The notes beneath the pieces are model-generated. The model ran no database searches and was not told the DNA's origin. It saw nothing but the letters and a program-made list of their open reading frames with translations. DNA of 64,000 nt from Sarcophilus harrisii (taxonomy: Eukaryota; Chordata; Mammalia; Dasyuromorphia; Dasyuridae), in the NCBI RefSeq assembly GCF_902635505.1, contig NC_045429.1:132056804-132120803 (forward strand). Reading direction: 5' to 3'. Made by a program: the position numbers and the translations under genes. Below, piece after piece: positions 27,641 to 39,069 of this stretch. Position 1 is the stretch's first letter. Every line of letters begins with the position of its first letter.

Positions 27641-28249
27641 TTTTTACTGGTGAGGAAACTGAGGCTCAAAGAAGTTGAAATGTATATCTAATGTTGTCAG
27701 AACACCACCTACTCCTGTTATCCACTCCAACTAAGTGCCATAGACTTCCTTAGTGCCTTCTTCTCCACACAGTATCTTGTCTGCTCCACCACCCCTCCAA
27801 AAAAAAAAAAAAAAAAAACCAGAAAAAAGCTATAAAAGACTGACTCTTGCCTTGTGGTTTACTTTTAAGTCAATCATTTTCTCTCTAAGTGGTAACTCTG
27901 TCCCTGGCTAATACATCCACCTTCAATGGCTCCTGACAATGTATCTCAAGCCCCAAAATGTTCTGTGTCCAAATACTACTGTATTTATTAAATGGAATGA
28001 AAAGGCCTCTAAGTTACCTTCCAAATGGGGATTCAAAGACTAGAATCCGAGACAATACTTCTCACTTCTGGTCATTTTACAGGTATATGTTCCAGCCCCT
28101 CAACTACATCAGAGTTTCTCCAAGAGAGGAATTCTCTTTATCCGCCCCCTTTCCGACCCTGTTTCTGACTTTTAGGCTTTGAAACCATGCCCCTATGCCA
28201 GGTACTTTCACATATACCATCCTCAAACTCATTCTTTGAAGCAACTTTT

Positions 28250-28360
28250 TGTATACTGATTTCTCCCATTAAAATGTAAGCTCATTTAAGGCAGACTTTT
28301 ATTTTTTGCTTCTATTTATATCCCCAAGTCTAAAATCTTTCTGGCACTTAACTCAGCTAG
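28250..28360 (+). mobile_element. L2 3' tail, diverged
   Basis: TAAAATGTAAGCTCATTTAA, GGCAGACTTTTATTTTTTGC and ATATCCCCAAGTCTAAAATC correspond to the L2 end. The CT-rich stretch upstream (27700-28250) may be more of the same copy but is too diverged to call. Confidence 0.5.
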
Positions 28361-28709
28361 TTTTCCCTTTGTATAAAGGATTTAATGTCCTCTGCAAATC
28401 TGTTGTGTATTCTTACTTAGAGTTCATTTATGTTAAATCATACTCGTCCCAACACAGATTCCCATGACCTTTAAGCTAATGGATTTTGCAACTGTACCAG
28501 ATGATCCAAAGGAATTTGTAGTAAAAGATATGATCACTGGATATAAACCAAAAGGTTGCCAATAGAGTATGGTTTATCATAAACAGTTGACTGGATAAAA
28601 GAAAATTGAGGTAAAGCAATAAATAGACACTCCTCTACAAGAAGTCTATGGATTTAGAGAATCAGGAAGGGGGATGTCTTGTCATGGACAAGAAACTAAC
28701 CTTAAAGCA

Positions 28710-28897
28710 GTGATTCTTAACTTTTTTGAGTATTCTGAACCTGTTTGGCAGTCTGGGGAAGTCTATGGATCCCTTTTCAGAATGATGTTTTTAACTGAAC
28801 AAAATAAAATATTTCAACTTACAAAGGAAGCAAATTACATTGAAATAAAATTATCTTTTAAAACAAGTTCATGGACCTCAGGTTAAGAAGCCCTGCA
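28710..28897 (+). mobile_element. hAT-type MITE with terminal inverted repeats
   Basis: Ends CAGTGATTCTTAAC and GGTTAAGAAGCCCTG are inverted copies. The inside (GGCAGTCTGGGGAAGTCTAT, AAACAAGTTCATGGACCTCA) is a pattern widespread in mammals. An 8-bp target duplication is not evident. Confidence 0.75.
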
Positions 28898-29404
28898 GTA
28901 GGAGTCAGTGTACTGGCTGAATCTTGAAAGAAATTAGGGATTGTAAGTGGCAGAAGAGGAATACATTCCAGGCAAGGGGAGAGATTGGTAACAGGTTCAG
29001 AGATAACAAATGAAATGAAGCATCTGGGGAACATCTAGTAGACTTATTTGGCTGGAATAGAAAGCAAAAGGGAATAATATGTAATTATTATAAATTATGA
29101 AGTATGACTAAATACTATCCTATTATATCTAATTATTGCATGTCCAAAACAGTGCTCAGTATGATTTAGTAGAAAGAACATTGGCTCTTGAATCTAAGAA
29201 TCTCTCCTCATTGTCTTCAAATAAGATATTTATCAATCAATTCCTGGCATTTTCATCCATCAACACTCAGGCCTCTTCCTCCTCATCACCACTTCCTGAC
29301 TTCCCTAGCTTTCTTCAAGTATTGTTAAAATCCTACTTTCTTCAGGAAGCCTTTCTTAAACCTTCTTAATTCCAGAGGTTTTTTCCCCCTCTACTAATTA
29401 TTTC

Positions 29405-30635
29405 CTGTTTATCCTGTATATTGGAGCAACTAAGTAGAATAGCAGATAGAACACTGCAATCAGAAAGATTCATTTTCATAAGTTTAAATCTGACCCCAGA
29501 TACTCACTAACTGTATGACTTGGGGCAAGTCACTTAATCCTGTTTGCCATAGTTCCCTCATCTCTAAAATGAGCTAGAGAAGGAAGTGGCCCTGTCAGAT
29601 TGGCTAAGATGACAGGAAAAAATAATGATGATTGTTGGAGGGGATGTGGGAAAACTGGGACATTGATGCATTGTTGGTGGAGTTGTGAACGAATCCAACC
29701 ATTTTGGAGAGTAGTTTGGAACTATGCTCAAAAAGTTATCAAACTGTGCATACCCTTTGATCCAGCAGTGTTACTACTGGGATTATATCCCAAAGAGATT
29801 ATAAAGAAGGGAAAGGGACCTGTATGTGCACGAATGTTTGTGGCAGCCCTTTTTGTAGTGGCTAAAAACTGGAAACTGAATGGATGTCCATCAGTTGGAG
29901 AATGGCTGAATAAATTGTGGTATATGAATATTATGGAATATTACTGTTCTGTAAGAAATGACCAACAGGATGATTTCAGAAAGGCCTGGAGAGACTTACA
30001 CGAACTGATGCTGAGTGAAATGAGCAGGACCAGGAGATCATTATATACTTCAACAACAGTACTATATGATGACCAGTTCTGATGGATCAGGCCATCCTCA
30101 GCAATGAGATCAACCAAATCATTTCTAATGGAGCAGTAATGAACTGAACTAGCTATGCCCAGAAAAAGAACTCTGGGAAATGACTAAAAACCATTACATT
30201 GAATTCCCAGTCCCTATATTTATGCACACCTGCATCTTTGATTTCCTTCACAAGCTAATTGTACAATATTTCAGAGTCTGATTCTTTTTGTACAGCAAAA
30301 TAACGTTTTGGTCATGTATACTTATTGTATATCTAATTTATATTTTAATATATTTAACATCTACTGGTCATCCTGCCATCTAGGGGAGGGGGTGGGGGGG
30401 GGGTAAGAGGTGAAAAATTGGAACAAGAGGTTTGGCAATTGTTAATGCTGTAAAGTTACCCATGCATATATCCTGTAAATAAAAGGCTATTAAATAAAAA
30501 AAATAAATAAATTTCAAAAAAAAAAAAAAAAAAAGAGAGAAGGAAGTGGCAAACCACGCCAATATCTCTGCCAAGACAAGCCAAATGGGGTTACAGAGAA
30601 CCAGATAAAACTGAAAAATAACTTATTGATTTAAC
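29405..30635 (+). mobile_element. CORE-SINE split by an L1 end
   Basis: Head GGAGCAACTAAGTAGAATAG to GAGCTAGAGAAGGAAGTGGC at 29590; resumed after the L1 as AAACCACGCCAATATCTCTG and a GGGGTTACAGAGAACCAGAT tail. Middle layer of the nest. Confidence 0.9.
29591..30535 (+). mobile_element. L1 3' end with 15-bp target duplication, young
   Basis: A 5'-truncated L1 bounded by perfect AGAGAAGGAAGTGGC copies (29576-29590 and 30536-30550). The ORF2 C-terminal part is open for about 160 codons to its stop at 30082: LAKMTGKNNDDCWRGCGKTG, CWWSCERIQPFW, then CIPFDPAVLLLGLYPKE, FVAALFVVAKNWKLNGCPS. It keeps the L1 C-terminal C-x3-C-x7-H-x4-C motif. The 3' UTR has a G-rich tract (30383-30403) and ends in A-rich sequence. 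No start codon of its own. Confidence 0.95.
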
Positions 30636-30643
30636 AACAAGCA

Positions 30644-30691
30644 TGTGTGTGTGTGTTTACACACACACACACATACACACACACACACACA
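30644..30691 (+). repeat. (GT)n-TTT-(AC)n palindromic microsatellite
   Basis: About six GT units are followed by TTT and then AC units with one AT interruption, giving a self-complementary tract inside the L2. Confidence 0.92.
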
Positions 30692-30889
30692 GAGCTTGTC
30701 TGTACATAATTGTTTACATGTCTCCCCCATTAGAATATGAGCTCCTTGAGGGAGGATCTTTCTTTATATCCCCAGAAGTTAGTACATTATCTGACACATA
30801 GTAAGTAATAATATTTGGTATTAATAAAAATTTATGTATTGTATTATATATTATAATAAATACTTATTGATTGGCTGACTGCATCTGTT

Positions 30890-32100
30890 TTGGAAGACAT
30901 CCTATGTAGGATGTGGTTGGCATTTGAAATCTCATTTACTAAAGTTTCCTTGATGGGATAACTTTATTTTTTGATTTATTTATTAAATAAAGTGTTACTT
31001 TATTTCTTCTAGTGTTACTAGAATTATAAGAATTGTAGGTTTGAGTAGGAACTCAAAAACCAGATTTCCTGGCATGGAATCAGAGTTCTTTCTTCTTTTC
31101 CTCTGTCTTCAATACCCCTTTTTTTCCTCTTCCTTCTTTTTTTCTTTTCTACTTATTGTCTACTGCTGAGCACTCAAAGCTTAGCCTTATCTCCACTTAG
31201 AACCACAGAGACTTCAAATTTTTAATGCATATTATGAGGGTGAAGATGGCATAAAAGTTTTTAAACTAATTTTTTGTCTACTAATGAATAACCAAATTGA
31301 CTAATTAAGAGAATTTTTACTTCTTGATTTCTCCTATGATGAAATTTCCTCCAATTAATGAAAGAGGAAAGGGGAGGGGGCAGCTGAAGAAGCATTAGCA
31401 CATTAGAGAATTTACTTCCAGGTAAATGAAAATGACATTAATTTTGTTTTTCTTTGCCATATAATTCACCCAGACTTCCAGAATCTTTCAAAGTACAAAG
31501 ATGAAAACATAGAAAACTAGTCTTGACCCTAAAGCAAATTAAAGTCTCAAAAGGAATTAGATAGATACCCCAGCAATAAACCGCAGTTACTGCTGCTGGT
31601 TGCTCTTGTTGGGATGATGTATGGATTCCTTCATATGAAGGAATGTTTGAGTGAATTGCTATGCCACTGGAATGCCATGAGCGCCCTCTGATGACTAAAG
31701 GATTTAGAAACTACAATTTTCTTGAGATTCTTAGAGGGGAAGGAGGAAGAAAAGGGAGCCTCCCACCTCTCACAGAATGAGAAGCATTTCTTGAAAAAAG
31801 GAAAATTCTAAAAACAATTCTTGAAAACTCTTAACTGTGTGAAGAAGTTTTTTGTTTGTTTTGTTTTTTAGCAGACATCCTTCCTAGGATTCCATTTTCA
31901 AGGGGGGCACAATATACATTAATAAATTAATTCATATTCATGATAACCACCACTAGGCGGGGGGAAGGGGAGAGGAACTTCCATGGGGAAGGGAGAGAAA
32001 GCTTTGAGAAAAAGGAATTGGCCATCACTGACTCCTATGGATCGTGATGATGATGATGATTGATGATGGTTGGGATGGTGGTGGTGGTGATGTTGATGGT
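30890..32100. other. Intron stretch with a candidate control segment
   Basis: No coding exon or named repeat. The 31560-31710 part holds a 20-bp perfect palindrome and a CTCF-like motif (listed next). A (TGA)n-type purine-rich patch lies near 32045-32100. Confidence 0.4.
31625..31694. promoter_or_regulatory. Palindrome plus CTCF-like motif, candidate regulatory site
   Basis: ATTCCTTCATATGAAGGAAT (31625-31644) is a perfect 20-bp palindrome carrying two GGAATG-type TEAD-like cores. AGCGCCCTCTGATG at 31680-31693 matches the reverse CTCF core (AGCGCCCCCTGCTG) at 12 of 14 positions. Motif resemblance only. Confidence 0.3.
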
Positions 32101-32104
32101 GGCA

Positions 32105-32235
32105 ACAACAATAGCAGCAATGGTAAGCTAACATTTATATAAGACTTTTATTATTATTATATTATATTATTATAAGATTCACAAAGCACTCTACACATGT
32201 TATGTCATTTAACCCTCACAACCCTGTGCCTACTT
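32105..32235 (-). mobile_element. MIR-type SINE tail, reverse
   Basis: AATAGCAGCAATGGTAAGCT, TAACATTTATATAAGACTTT, then CACAAAGCACTCTACACATG and TCATTTAACCCTCACAACCC. Confidence 0.75.
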
Positions 32236-32437
32236 TGCTTACTTCAATAATTTGTTCATAAGTAGTCCTTAAAGGACAAAGACCAAGTCTTGTTGTAGAG
32301 CAAGCACTCCATAAATGTTGGATATAAGAGCAGTGGCAGTGTGGCCAGTGAATTATAGTCACTGGATCATAGATTCCGAACTACAAAGGATCTCTCTCCT
32401 GAGAGAATAAAGAGGAGCAAGACACCTAGTGGTTAAT

Positions 32438-33164
32438 TGTGGGACTTGAGGTACTACACTCATGCCATTTTGTGACTCAATTCTGGACCTACCTCAGTTT
32501 TCTTCCTGTTCAGTTATGGGTCTAATTCAAATTCTGTCCTGAGAGAAAACTTCAATCAATTGTGGCAATTAGGAGAAAACTTTATTGCACTGTTTGAGCC
32601 TAACTCTGTGTGACTGGGACCTCTATCTGCTGCTTATATACCCTTACTTAGGAATCTAATTTATGTTGACCAGAAACTCATTCAGATTCAAAGATTGAGG
32701 CAAGAATTTTCCTCACAATCATACATCTTGAGCAGCCCATGTCTTATCTGAAAACTGGCCCCAAATTGGTCAATCAGTTATTTTTCCATGTTACTTCAAT
32801 TGTTTATCAATACTTGGGAGGAATGAGACATCTCTTCTTCTGAATTCAGGGAACAGCAACTGTTACCTCCCAACTTGGAATACCCCTAATCTTTCATCTA
32901 ATTAGAAATCAGTTTACCTAATGTTGGGTTGTTTCCCTTTTAATTAATTGACTTATTTGATTAATTGTTTTTAACATATAAAAGTCTGCCTGTATTTAGG
33001 CTTCAGGTCTAAACTGAGAAGATCTGGTCCCCTTTTGTTGGACAATTGTTATGTATTGCTTACTAAATCAATATGTTTAGAGGATCAAACCTTTGTTTCC
33101 TCAATAGTTTCATTTTTAACTCACCATACTCCCATTTATTTTGTACAACCCCATAATTTTTACA
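32438..33164 (+). mobile_element. Possible solo LTR of an endogenous retrovirus (fossil)
   Basis: A non-coding block of about 0.73 kb that may run from TG to CA, with CCAAT-like motifs, a TATAAAAG box near 32978 and an AATCAATATG/poly-T segment after it, in the order promoter, leader, U5. No internal retroviral genes flank it and no clear target duplication was found, so the family and limits are uncertain. If real it is old. Confidence 0.3.
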
Positions 33165-33224
33165 ATTGCTGGAATTGAATCCCAGAAGGATTCAGGGACC
33201 TATCCAAGATGACAGGTAGCAAGT

Positions 33225-33390
33225 AGTAGACAGGTTTAAGTAACTTGCCAGTAAGTGTCTGAGGCCACATTGAACACAGCTCCTTCTAACTTCAGAACTA
33301 GGACTCTATATATGGCACTCTAGTGGATGGAGCAATGGGCTTAAAGTCAGGAAGACTCATCTTTCTCAGTTTAAATCAAGGTCCAAGTTG
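33225..33390. mobile_element. Two CORE-SINE fragments, reverse then forward
   Basis: 33225-33320 has reverse features (AAGTGTCTGAGGCCACATTG). 33310-33390 has forward features (CTAGTGGATGGAGCAATGGG, AGTCAGGAAGACTCATCTTT). Confidence 0.6.
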
Positions 33391-33654
33391 TCCATGAGAG
33401 TGATGTAAAGTGTCCTTTTAAGTAAAACCTTACCCAAATGAAAGTAGGTATACATGATACTTCAGCCTTTCTGTACTTTAATCTGCAATAATGATCCCCC
33501 CAAATGCTCTTGTCCTCTCTCATTTTCTCCCTTCCTAACTATCTTATATCTTTTCTCTACAGACTTATACAAAGTGCTCCAAAAGTTTTAATGTAGTTTT
33601 AAGCATTTAAAGCATAATTATATGTGACATTTACACATAAATATGTACACGATG

Positions 33655-34000
33655 TCACTTCAAATGGCATATAAGCTCCTTGAAAGCATAAATCGTTTTA
33701 CTGCTTTTTATTTCTTTCACCAATATTACCTCAATGCCTGGCACATAGTAGGTACTTAATAAATATTTTGAGAAAGAGAATTTACTGAAAATACTCTAAT
33801 TTTCTTAGAGCTTTTGCTGTGAATCTCTTTATCACATTCTACCTGGGATTATACTTAACTTTTGTCCATGTAGACTCCTCCCTATTAGATTATAATTTTT
33901 TAAAGTCAGGGATTAGATCAATTTTTATCTCTCTATCCTGGAACTTCTCACTGTGTTATGTATACAATGAATGCTTAATTAGCATTTGTTGGAATCAACT
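33655..34000 (+). mobile_element. L2 3' tails, two diverged copies
   Basis: ATAAGCTCCTTGAAAGCATA and CCTGGCACATAGTAGGTACT then TTAATAAATATTTTGAG to 33775; a second tail-like segment follows to about 34000 (CCCTATTAGATTATAATTTT). Confidence 0.7.
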
Positions 34001-34379
34001 GAATTGAATGATTATAAATCCTATCTAAGTTGATTATAAATGTTATATATATACATATATATAGACATAGATATAGATATAACTATAGATGTAAATACAG
34101 ACCTAAAGAGATGATTGAGATAGAGAACCAATCAAACATTGAATAATTATTATTTGACAAATAGTAAGTACTTAGTAAATGATTGTTCACTGAATGACTG
34201 CTATGGTAAAGACACTCATTGATATCTTCCAGAGAAGGGTGCAAATTATATGAGCAATGATATTGAGCATCATGAACAAGCAAAAACAGTTTTTCATTTG
34301 ATCACATGAAAAATATAACTATAAAAATCATATTAATAGTGAAATTTTGATATCATCAGATAGCAAATAAAGTAAATGA

Positions 34380-34575
34380 AAGCTCAGCATAGTGGAAAGC
34401 ACTCTGGCTTTGAGTCAGAAAATCTGAGTTGGAATACTGCCTTCTGCTACTTACAATAAATATAATCATGAACAAATCATTTCTCCCTAGGTGTCAATTT
34501 TCTCATCTATACAATGAGAGAGTTGGATTAAATGACCTCTTAGGTCCCTTCTTAGACCTCATGATTCCATGAACC
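34380..34575 (+). mobile_element. tRNA-derived SINE (MIR-type), forward
   Basis: CATAGTGGAAAGCACTCTGG, TTTGAGTCAGAAAATCTGAG, GTCAATTTTCTCATCTATAC and AATGACCTCTTAGGTCCCTT follow the MIR order. Confidence 0.75.
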
Positions 34576-34872
34576 TCTCCATCCAGATTTATTTCTCTTC
34601 TATTTCCTTTCATAAGAAACTTCTTAGCAGGTTCTGTGGTAAGAAGAGAGGTTCATGAAGCCTGTCCATAAAAGACAACAATTTACCAGCCCTTTCTACT
34701 GTTCACTATTGTTCCTCTGAAGCTGATTCAACCAGAGCCTTCCCTAAGGAAAACTTCAAATCAGAGAAAGTTTGTCTTGGAGACCCTGCTACCTTGGTTC
34801 TTCTACTCCTCCCCCAACAGGATTCCAATCTATTCTACTAACAAGGACCTTCTTCACTTATAGAGAATAATT

Positions 34873-34946
34873 AGTACATGATTTTTTTTAAAATGTTTCA
34901 TAAAATTTGTGAATGAGGTATTGAACCACTTTACTCTGAGACTTAA
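34873..34946 (+). repeat. Diverged 73-bp direct repeat, left copy
   Basis: TAGTACATGATTTTTTTTAA, GTGAATGAGGTATTGAACCA recurs at 37131-37206 (about 80-85% identical, small indels). It may be a local duplication or a repeat family I do not know. Confidence 0.7.
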
Positions 34947-35627
34947 GATAGAAATCTTAAGCATCTGTAAGAGACCTCATCTAGCCCAATGCTCCCACTT
35001 CCTTAATTATTTATTTCTCCATACTCTACTTAAGGATTCCCATTTCTCCAAGGCCCCAATTCCAAATAATATGTATAAACAAAAAGCAATTAGATGGACA
35101 AGTTGGAGGAAGGTGTTAATGACCTATAATTTCTTAAAATGTTCCGTCTGCATTTTTTTTTCTTTTTTTGAACATAAAATCTCATTGATGTAGAGAACCT
35201 CTGGTGAAGAATTTTTACCAATACAAGTTAGAACCTGTGGCAATCTTAAAAAGAGTTGCTTAGGGGCACTAAGGGTTTAAGTGTCTTGGAGAGACAATAT
35301 GTATCAGAGGCAGGACTAGAAGCTAAGTCTTCGTGATCCCAAAGCTAACTATCCTCTAATTTGCTGCCCCTTGATATCTGCATTTGTAAAGTACAAACTG
35401 GGCTAGGGATTGGTTAAATACAAAGAAAATTCAAAGAAATTAATCTCTTGGTGAAATTTTAAACAATGTATTGCCATAAAATTTCAAATATATTTTAAAA
35501 CAAAAAATCACTCAAATTCTAACCAAAAAGCGACTGTCTGTCAAAAATGATATACCTAGCCTGTTTTTCTAGATCATGACAAAATAAGAAAAATTAGCAA
35601 GGACCCAGCAAATTAAAAAAAATAATT

Positions 35628-35846
35628 TGTTCTTGTTCAATAATTTTAGTTGTGTCTAATTCTTCATGTGTGGTTTTCTTGGCAAAGATAATGGAGTGTT
35701 TTTTGCCATTTCCTTCTCCAGCTCATTTGAAAGATGAGGAAACTGAGGCAAACTAAGTGACTCTCCCAGAGTCTCATAGCTAGTGTCTGAGGCTGAGTTT
35801 GAACTCATCTTTCTGACTTCAAGCCACTGCGCCACCTAGCTGCCAA
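35628..35846 (-). mobile_element. Marsupial CORE-SINE, reverse
   Basis: GTGTGGTTTTCTTGGCAAAG, GCCATTTCCTTCTCCAGCTC, GTGTCTGAGGCTGAGTTTGA and the reverse head CTGCGCCACCTAGCTGCC. Confidence 0.9.
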
Positions 35847-35989
35847 ATAACAATACCACTTCTTTCTCAACTGCTCTTGAATCGTACCACCCACTCTTTC
35901 CTTGAGAAAAGATCAGATATTCTGTTTTAGGTCACAGGAAAAGCAGAAAAGGAATCTAGTCATATGAATTTGTGGTTCAGAGAAAATTG

Positions 35990-38140
35990 CAATAGCCTGG
36001 CAGCCAGATGCATTAGGGATTGAATCCAGAACCTGCTATTCACTACCTATGTGACTTTGAACTTTTCTCTGGGTCTCAGAGAAATTATAAAATGAAGACT
36101 TTTGATTAGATAACACTAATACTGTTTTCAATTCTAAATCTATGACACTTCTCACCTTTAAAAGTTTGCCCTTAAATTTGTGAAAATATTTTTAAGGGAC
36201 CTCTATTTTTAAAAAGATTAAAGTTGCTAGAAAGTAAAGGATTTTAAAAATCTTTGCACAAAGCTTTAGTAATTTATGAACTTCAGTTTACTCTAAAAAT
36301 CATTTTTGGAATTGTGATCATCTGTCACCATCAAACTACAACTCTAATAATATCAAGTTTTAAATCGATTATAGATACAGCAAATTTAGACCTCAGAGTG
36401 TCAGGTGTGGGGTTTTGTTTGTTTGTTTGGCTTGGCTTATACAATTTGACTATCTACATTAATCAAATTAAGCAATGATTTGTCATATCTCTACTTAACT
36501 ATATGATGTATAGATGAAGCATCTAAGTCCTGTGAAGGATGATACTTTAACTTTTTAATAGTGAAATACAGACAGGAAACTTTTCTACAATAGCAGATGA
36601 ACTAAATTATTTCTTCCATAATTATATGGCATGCTCTATGGACTTTTTTGCAGCATTATTTAACTTAAGCTTGATTGTCAGTCAGCCCAAAATATGTTTG
36701 TCTTATTTTATCCACTTCTGGACTAGAGATCATTTAACTATGAACCCCATGTCAACATGGTGAAGAAGAATGCCAGAAAATATTCCAGTTCTAGCATTCC
36801 ACAGCTTTGTTGTGATTTATGGAAAGCAAAGCAGTGGCAAAAGGAGAAGGAAATATGATGTAAGTCAGTGGACTACTAGGAACAAACCCTGGTTCCCAAA
36901 TTATGGCTTCCAAATTCCAATACTGTTGCCTGAACCAGGTGCTTGAAGGTGAAACAGTCATAAGGGCATTTTAGCAAAAATTTCAATGTCAACTTTCTAG
37001 AACAACACAGTTTCATTAACTCCAAGTTACTATGGTTAAATATATGCATATATGCCGTACCCATATATAAGAAAAGTGGGTGGGAATGGGTTTTTGGAAA
37101 GCATTCAAAAGTGTTTTTTTTTTTAATTCAGTACATGATTTCTTTTTTTAAAAATGTGTTTCACGAAATCTGTGAATGAGGTGTTGAACCACTTCATTTT
37201 GAGATTTATTTAGCAAAACTTTAAACTTGTCTGAGATGGACTCTAAATTGATCTTTCAACTCTAATGATCTATAATGATTATGCCACCAAGAAAAAGTCC
37301 ACAAGGCAAAGAACCCCAGCCTACTCTCATTCCTTGGAGGGTTTTCCCCCTGAATTCTATTTTAATTACAATCAAAAAGCAAAGGATTCATATTCCATAT
37401 CATCAAGCAAGAACCCCTAATCAAAATGGGCTTTCTTCTCTTGACTGGGAGTGACTCCTATCAACAAATATTTCAGCTTTTTGGACTCCTACAAACTGAT
37501 GACATAAAAAATGCCCACACATGTTTTTAAAGTGAAAAGGCCTGCAAGAGAGGAGGTGGGAGCAGAAGCCACTAAATGCTTTAGAAGGAAAGAAATAAAC
37601 CACGACAAAAATGACTTTTAGCCTCTGAGAAACGTTTTTCCCCCCAGAAGCTTACAGAAGCATTGACATTTTTAAAATCATTTCAGCACCCACAGCATCC
37701 ATCTCCGTTTTAAATCTCTGATTTCAGAAAAGTCCTCAGGAGAGCTAAAATGTGTCCTTCCTTCCCCAAGCTCTCCTCCCCAACCTCCCAACACCAATTC
37801 CCTTCTCTGTCATTCCCACCTCGTTGCCCCACAAAGTAATGGAGGTTTCGGTGGGAAGAGGAATATCACAACAACCCTTTATCCTGATTAGAAACTTCCT
37901 ACGAACAACCACAGTGGCTGAATGCTCAGTACAACGATGCCTGTAGTCTGACACGGACTTCCTTCCCTAACAAATTTTGTTCTTTCTCAACTCAGACATG
38001 GGATGGTCCCGCGGGAGTCCCCAGTTTCTCCATCGAAGTTCCTCTAAGAAAATTCTGCCTGCCCTTCTCTTTCCGAAACTGTCTCTACCCTTGCTAACAG
38101 GTGAAGCGAGGAAGAGGAACAGTAAATATAGGAAAACCCA
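35990..38140. other. Intron 5' part, one MIR-type copy
   Basis: A forward MIR-type SINE lies at about 35998-36150 (GGATTGAATCCAGAACCTGC). Apart from the diverged 73-bp repeat, nothing else was recognised until GC content rises near 37.7 kb. Confidence 0.45.
37131..37206 (+). repeat. Diverged 73-bp direct repeat, right copy
   Basis: CAGTACATGATTTCTTTTTT, GTGAATGAGGTGTTGAACCA; partner of 34873-34946. Confidence 0.7.
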
Positions 38141-38149
38141 CTCAAATCC

Positions 38150-39060
38150 TCTGGAGCTTCCGCGCGCAAAAGCGCGAATCCCGCGCGCCAAGTGAGCCTT
38201 CCCGGTCCTATGGTACTTGGGAAGCTACATCTCCGTGGATTCCTAGTCAAACCGAAGCTGGAGTCGAGGATGGTATTGGTGGCCACCAAGTGTACGTTCG
38301 CCACCTTCCCGTGTGTGGCTACTTCCCCAAAGGATGCACTGACCAACCACCCTCTCCATCTGCCACCCCCTTCCCTGGCTGTAGTGAATGAGGATGGGCA
38401 GGTTAGTGACACTGCAAAGCACAGTGGGGCTGGAACTGGCCCCTCCACGAAGAGACAAGACGGTGGCATGGAGCGGTGGAAGATGGAGAGGAGGAGTGGA
38501 AGGGAAAAAAAGACAAGTCAGGAGAGAAGAGCGGGGGGAGGAGAACCTGCTCCCCTAGGACTGGGGGACGGTACCTGGTGCCCCCGCGGAGGCGAAGTAG
38601 ACGAGCGCGGCCAGAAAGAGCAGCGGGAACCCGGAGAGCCGGGATGCGCACCGCGTGAGAGCCATGGATCCCGGTGTGTGCGTAATTTCCAGCCCGTGCA
38701 GAGTGGCTCCCGGACGGGAGGGCAGGAAGAGGACGCAGCTGGGACAGACGATTTACCGTTCCCGGGCCGTCCCCACGAATGCTGGCTGTGATGCAAGCCA
38801 GCTCTCAGTTCCCCGCTCCCGCCGCGCTGCACCCTCACTGAAGAAGGGACCAGCGCCTGCCTGTGCCGTCCGTGCGCCCGTCACAGCCCAGCACCGCGCT
38901 TCTCACTGAGGAGTATTTGGCCCGGGCTGATGCTCTTTCTATGTGTCCCTCTGCCTCCCTCTGCCGGGTCGCGCGGACAGCGCAAGGGGCACCGCGGGAT
39001 GGGGGGGCTCTGAAAGGCGGGGCAAAGGAGGGATCAAATGGGTGGAGGGTGACTGGGGCT
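38150..39060 (-). promoter_or_regulatory. FNDC1: CpG island over FNDC1 promoter and exon 1
   Basis: Base composition changes sharply from AT-rich flanks to a GC-rich, CpG-dense block spanning exon 1 and both sides. A GC box (GGGGCGG type) lies near 39013-39026 and a cluster of CGCG steps lies at 38160-38190, about 0.4 kb inside intron 1. No TATA box stands out. This is the expected position of the FNDC1 core promoter, with transcription running leftward. Several long open frames on both strands here are side effects of high GC and resemble no protein I know. Confidence 0.75.
38575..38665 (-). CDS. FNDC1: FNDC1 exon 1 coding part (signal peptide)
   Basis: The minus-strand ATG at 38665-38663 opens 30 codons plus one base, followed by a GT donor (CCAG|GTACC). 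The product starts MALTRCASRLSG, then has a hydrophobic run FPLLFLAALVYFASA and a small-residue end (AGAP), which is a classical secretion signal. The leftover G joins TT of exon 2 to make GTT, the Val of VDHPLKP, exactly as expected for FNDC1. Human FNDC1 likewise has a short charged start and a Leu/Ala-rich core before this Val, though the signal peptide itself is poorly conserved. I find no other ATG on this strand for at least 350 bp upstream, so this is the first start codon in the leader. Position -3 is T and +4 is G, a mediocre Kozak context. The 5' UTR limit is unknown. Confidence 0.86.
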
Positions 39061-39069
39061 TGGGGGCTT

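Larger units (their letters stand above)
29270..30885 (+). mobile_element. L2 3' end split by a SINE-plus-L1 nest
   Basis: The left L2 part ends TTTCCTGTTTATCCTGTATA near 29400; the right part resumes at 30695 with CTTGTCTGTACATAATTGTT, GAATATGAGCTCCTTGAGGG and AATAAATACTTATTGATTGG. The two halves are contiguous in L2. The oldest of three layers. Confidence 0.85.

Noticed and set aside
29600-30082. Possible host gene with Cys-rich domain
   Set aside because: It is the C-terminal end of L1 ORF2 in a 5'-truncated insertion and has no start codon of its own.
38192-38791. Long open frame (about 199 codons, plus strand) opposite FNDC1 exon 1, and others on both strands of the CpG island
   Set aside because: High GC removes stop codons by chance; the translation is low-complexity and matches no family I know, and the opposite strand has a well-supported exon.
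38518-38838. Upstream open frame overlapping the FNDC1 start
   Set aside because: The frame begins with GTG, and no ATG precedes the FNDC1 start for several hundred bases on that strand.
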